Origin: Paludibacter sp.
Lineage (GTDB): Bacteria; Bacteroidota; Bacteroidia; Bacteroidales; Paludibacteraceae
NCBI GenBank assembly: GCA_031284665.1
Contig: JAITXR010000266.1
Coordinates: 1 to 7,244 of the forward strand
Length of the DNA stretch: 7,244 bases
Direction of reading: 5' to 3'
Within the stretch, counting starts at the first letter, position 1. Each line of letters starts with the position of its first letter. Under the pieces are notes generated by a model. That model did no database searches and was not told where the DNA came from. It saw only the letters and a list, made by a program, of their open reading frames with translations. A program made the position numbers and the translations under genes. This document shows positions 6,506-7,244 of this stretch, piece after piece.

Positions 6506-6534
6506 GTATCAAGTATTGAGTATCAAGTATTGAG
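6504..6534 (+). repeat. Heptamer array starting in the porW/sprE stop codon
   Basis: Units are AAGTATC (6504-6510), AAGTATT (6511-6517), GAGTATC (6518-6524) and AAGTATT (6525-6531), then GAG. The first two bases are the last two of the TAA stop. The period is 7 bp, as in the arrays at 104-325, although the motif differs. Confidence 0.85.
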
Positions 6535-6560
6535 ATGGTAAAACTATGAGAATATCTGTT

Positions 6561-6604
6561 AGTTCAAGTCCCGACACCTCGGGATAAATTCTTTAACTTG
6601 GACT
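6561..6604 (+). terminator. Two-tier stem-loop, possible terminator of the porW/sprE operon
   Basis: The inner stem TCCCGA (6569-6574) pairs with TCGGGA (6579-6584) across the loop CACC. An outer stem AGTTCAAG (6561-6568) pairs with CTTGGACT (6597-6604) with one G-U. The sequence after the inner stem is T-rich (TAAATTCTTTAA) but lacks a clean U-run, so intrinsic termination is uncertain. A degraded interspersed repeat is the alternative. Confidence 0.35.
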
Positions 6605-6668
6605 GAATTTGTGTAGTAAAAACTGCAATTATTATGGGCACAAGTTGCAAAATTGCGCCAAACAGGGG

Positions 6669-6687
6669 CGTATGGCTTTACCATACG
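6669..6687. repeat. Perfect 7-bp hairpin in the intergenic region
   Basis: CGTATGG (6669-6675), loop CTTTA, CCATACG (6681-6687). It is preceded by a GGGG run and followed by GATAATAAGCC, so it has no U-tract. It may be a decayed GGGGCGTAT-type intergenic palindrome of the kind dispersed in Bacteroidota genomes, or a cruciform or RNA hairpin. The rest of 6535-6764 holds no gene that I can see. Confidence 0.45.
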
Positions 6688-6764
6688 AGATAATAAGCCA
6701 ATACCATTCCCAATAATGATAACTAAACCTTCTATTTTTAATATTAATTCTATAAATACGGCAA

Positions 6765-7244
6765 ATGAAAAAAAATAAAATAATAATAGGAATCATTTTT
6801 ATTTGTTTCTTACAGGCTTTAGTTTCCTGTTCTCCTATACAAAGTGTAACATATATTTATAGAAGTTCATCTTCTGATAAACCTTTTCCTGCAATAAAAA
6901 TATCCACTAATAAAGGTGCTAATGACACATATACTCACATCTCAATATTCGAAGTACATCACACTGTTGACAAAAACACATTTCACCGGATTTTACAGTA
7001 TTCAATAAAATTCTCTTATTCAGATACAATTCCTCAAAAAGGATATTCTCCTTGGTATTCGTATGGTTTGCTGTTGAGTAGTGATAAGATAACAGAAAGA
7101 TGTGTTCTTGATAAAAATTTCCGTTATGTAACATATTGTGATTGCTATAATGGAGGATATAAAGTAAGCCGTTCCGGTACAGAAGTAGTGGGCGACAAAA
7201 AAACACAAAGATATATGGTGGGAAGAACAGCGGCAGAAGGATAT
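6765..7244 (+). CDS. Unrecognised lipoprotein, 5' part only
   Basis: An open frame of 160 codons from the ATG at 6765 runs off the right edge. It starts MKKNKIIIGIIFICFLQALV followed by S21C22, a basic tip, a hydrophobic core and the lipobox L19VSC22. It should therefore be exported and lipidated at C22. The residues after the cysteine (SPIQSV) lack an acidic surface-export signal. The mature part is rich in Ser, Thr, Tyr and Lys, with a small cluster C-DCYNGGYKVSRSG near residues 129-141. I recognise no domain. By hand count it has roughly 33% G+C, against roughly 42% in sampled lines of the preceding gene, and it uses AGA, TCT and CCT more often, so it may have been acquired separately. A weak TATTTTTA lies at 6733-6740. 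The 260-bp gap and the stem-loops suggest its own transcript. A cysteine and lipobox this clear make a chance frame unlikely. Confidence 0.75.
   Translation, partial: MKKNKIIIGIIFICFLQALVSCSPIQSVTYIYRSSSSDKPFPAIKISTNKGANDTYTHISIFEVHHTVDKNTFHRILQYSIKFSYSDTIPQKGYSPWYSYGLLLSSDKITERCVLDKNFRYVTYCDCYNGGYKVSRSGTEVVGDKKTQRYMVGRTAAEGY

Noticed and set aside
6559..6575. tRNA T-arm remnant or attachment site (TTCAAGTCCC resembles a T-loop)
   Set aside because: The bases before it do not pair with the GTCCC side as a T-stem would, and no acceptor or anticodon arm is present.

Overview
The window looks like Bacteroidota (class Bacteroidia, probably an uncultured Bacteroidales-type genome). Three things point there: a PorW/SprE-type lipoprotein of the type IX secretion system (T9SS), which is restricted to this phylum; -7 boxes of the Bacteroidota form TAnnTTTG; and AT-rich, A-rich leaders in place of Shine-Dalgarno sites. 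The strain or species cannot be named from the sequence.

Layout. Positions 1-73 (minus) hold the N-terminus of a Gfo/Idh/MocA-type NAD(P)-dependent oxidoreductase that runs off the left edge. Positions 74-325 are a repeat-rich stretch built almost entirely from tandem arrays, mostly of 7-bp period. The last array crosses the stop codon of rbfA. Positions 290-2154 (minus) are a two-gene housekeeping operon, cysS (cysteinyl-tRNA synthetase) then rbfA (30S maturation factor), 14-nt gap. Positions 2155-2795 are non-coding: a dyad-symmetric pair of divergent -7 elements (2269-2313), then a 325-bp element (2408-2732) with 10-bp terminal inverted repeats enclosing two inverted copies of a roughly 70-bp REP-like module. 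Positions 2796-6505 (plus) are a likely operon: a small double zinc-ribbon protein, then, 14 nt later and starting with TTG, a 1127-residue TPR lipoprotein of the PorW/SprE family. Another heptamer array starts inside that gene's stop codon. Positions 6535-6764 carry two stem-loops and no gene. Positions 6765-7244 (plus) are the start of an unrecognised, AT-rich lipoprotein gene that runs off the right edge.

Function. The minus-strand genes serve translation (tRNA charging, ribosome assembly). The plus-strand pair probably serves the cell envelope: PorW/SprE proteins are required for T9SS export and, in gliding species, for motility. No complete novel system such as a defence island or biosynthetic cluster is visible. 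The unusual content is (a) a 7-bp periodicity shared by intergenic arrays of different sequence, two of which begin inside stop codons and one of which supplies the RbfA C-terminus; (b) the REPIN/MITE-like element in the leader of the secretion operon; and (c) an enlarged PorW/SprE protein with an apparently duplicated C-terminal domain joined by an EVK/DNK tripeptide repeat.
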